The translations under genes and the position numbers were made by a program. The notes under the pieces were generated by a model, which was given only the letters and a program-made list of their open reading frames with translations, was not told where the DNA came from and did no database searches. 6,591 nucleotides of DNA, taken from Pelobacter sp. UBA5610 (lineage in GTDB: Bacteria; Desulfobacterota; Desulfuromonadia; Desulfuromonadales; Syntrophotaleaceae). The stretch lies in contig DIKU01000165.1 of the NCBI GenBank assembly GCA_002424645.1, positions 1 to 6,591 of the forward strand, written 5' to 3'. Shown in pieces: positions 6,000 through 6,591 of the stretch. Within the stretch, counting starts at the first letter, position 1. Each line of letters starts with the position of its first letter.

Positions 6000-6460
6000 C
6001 ATTCAAAAGATCGGTCGTAACACAGCAGCCTGACCTCGGAGGGCGCGATCCGTTCGCCATGGATCCCTTCGCACCAGGCCTTTACATAGCTGAGCTCCAG
6101 TTGCGGGTCCGTATCCTCATCATGATCCCGCCAGGTGATATCCCAGCGTGGGGTTTCCAGATGCTCCGGATCGCATTTCACCACCGCGTTGATAACCGGA
6201 TGGTGCTGCCTATAACGGCGCTGCTCACCAAGATAATCGACCACGACTTCGTATGCGTTGCAGCGTGCAAAGCCGTTTTTATCCAACTGGGTCACGGTCT
6301 TCACATACAAAGTCTGCAGGGGAATTTCTGTGGAAACGGCATCATGCGAACTACCGCCGGAAAGAGTTTCCAGCGCACCGGACACCGCTGCAGAAACACC
6401 TGAAATCCCCATTACGAACAGAACCAGGGTCACCGCCTTGCCAACGTTTGATCGGGTCAT
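5999..6460 (-). CDS. Exported hypothetical protein with four cysteines
   Basis: I do not recognise this 153-residue protein. The N-terminus has a signal-peptide pattern: a short basic region (Arg3, Lys8), a hydrophobic core at about 9-22, and small residues ISGVSAAVSG suited to signal peptidase cleavage near 24-28. The mature part is soluble and charged, with an acidic stretch RDHDEDTD (111-118). It contains exactly four cysteines (Cys67, Cys96, Cys130, Cys147), compatible with two disulfide bonds outside the cytoplasm. I chose ATG 6460 because it begins the signal peptide and has AGGTGAGG just upstream. An upstream TTG at 6559 would bury the signal peptide behind 33 residues. It converges on the MIP18/CcdA-like pair, so co-transcription is excluded. 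A functional link is possible but unsupported. Confidence 0.72.
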   Translation of the reverse strand: MTRSNVGKAVTLVLFVMGISGVSAAVSGALETLSGGSSHDAVSTEIPLQTLYVKTVTQLDKNGFARCNAYEVVVDYLGEQRRYRQHHPVINAVVKCDPEHLETPRWDITWRDHDEDTDPQLELSYVKAWCEGIHGERIAPSEVRLLCYDRSFE

Positions 6461-6541
6461 GACCTCACCTGCCTTCCCTCGGACAGCGACATAACCAAAG
6501 CGTTTTTGATGGATAAAATCGCCACCCCATACTTTGCTTTT

Positions 6542-6556
6542 ATCCCTATTCGGGAT
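6542..6556. promoter_or_regulatory. Small inverted repeat upstream of the exported-protein gene
   Basis: ATCCC (6542-6546) and GGGAT (6552-6556) form a 5-bp dyad in the roughly 130-base upstream region. On the minus strand TTGATT lies just before it and TAAAAG at its far edge, 16 bases apart, a poor promoter match. An operator or promoter here is only a possibility, and the upstream region is cut by the window edge. Confidence 0.18.
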
Positions 6557-6591
6557 CAAATCAAGCGCGGCAAGGAGTTTTTTTCCTATCT

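Overview
The window carries five substantial protein genes and one candidate micro-ORF on bacterial DNA of moderate GC content. A PocR-containing chemoreceptor and a MIP18/CcdA-like gene pair suggest an anaerobic Gram-negative bacterium, perhaps a Desulfuromonadia (Geobacter/Pelobacter/Syntrophotalea-like) relative. That placement is inferred from gene types only; there is no rRNA or other marker.

Left part (1-1770), minus strand. The edge holds a GC-rich, dyad-structured element that looks like an interspersed repeat. Then come srkA, a close match to the SrkA/RdoA/YihE stress-response kinase family, and a small DUF4870 membrane protein. The two lie in the same orientation but are separated by an intrinsic terminator that follows the DUF4870 gene. 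srkA has its own promoter candidate, overlapped by an inverted repeat.

Middle (1777-4653). About 570 bases of AT-rich non-coding DNA separate the divergent DUF4870 and chemoreceptor transcripts. On the plus strand a 28-codon ORF with a strong AGGAGG ribosome site ends in an ATGA overlap with the start of a 739-residue methyl-accepting chemotaxis protein. The receptor appears to have a PocR ligand-binding domain inserted into its periplasmic CHASE3 helical domain, ahead of a standard HAMP and signalling hairpin.

Right part (4654-6591). A perfect 14-bp inverted repeat separates the receptor from a two-gene operon with a 4-base overlap. The first gene encodes a MIP18/DUF59 domain on an N-terminal membrane anchor whose charge pattern puts the domain outside the cytoplasm. 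The second encodes a six-helix CcdA/DsbD-like membrane protein with paired cysteines. Facing it on the minus strand is an unrecognised exported protein with four cysteines. MIP18 proteins normally act in cytosolic Fe-S or metal cofactor assembly, so a membrane-tethered, probably extracytoplasmic MIP18 domain coupled to a thiol-transporting membrane protein is the most unusual system here. The split CHASE3/PocR receptor is second.
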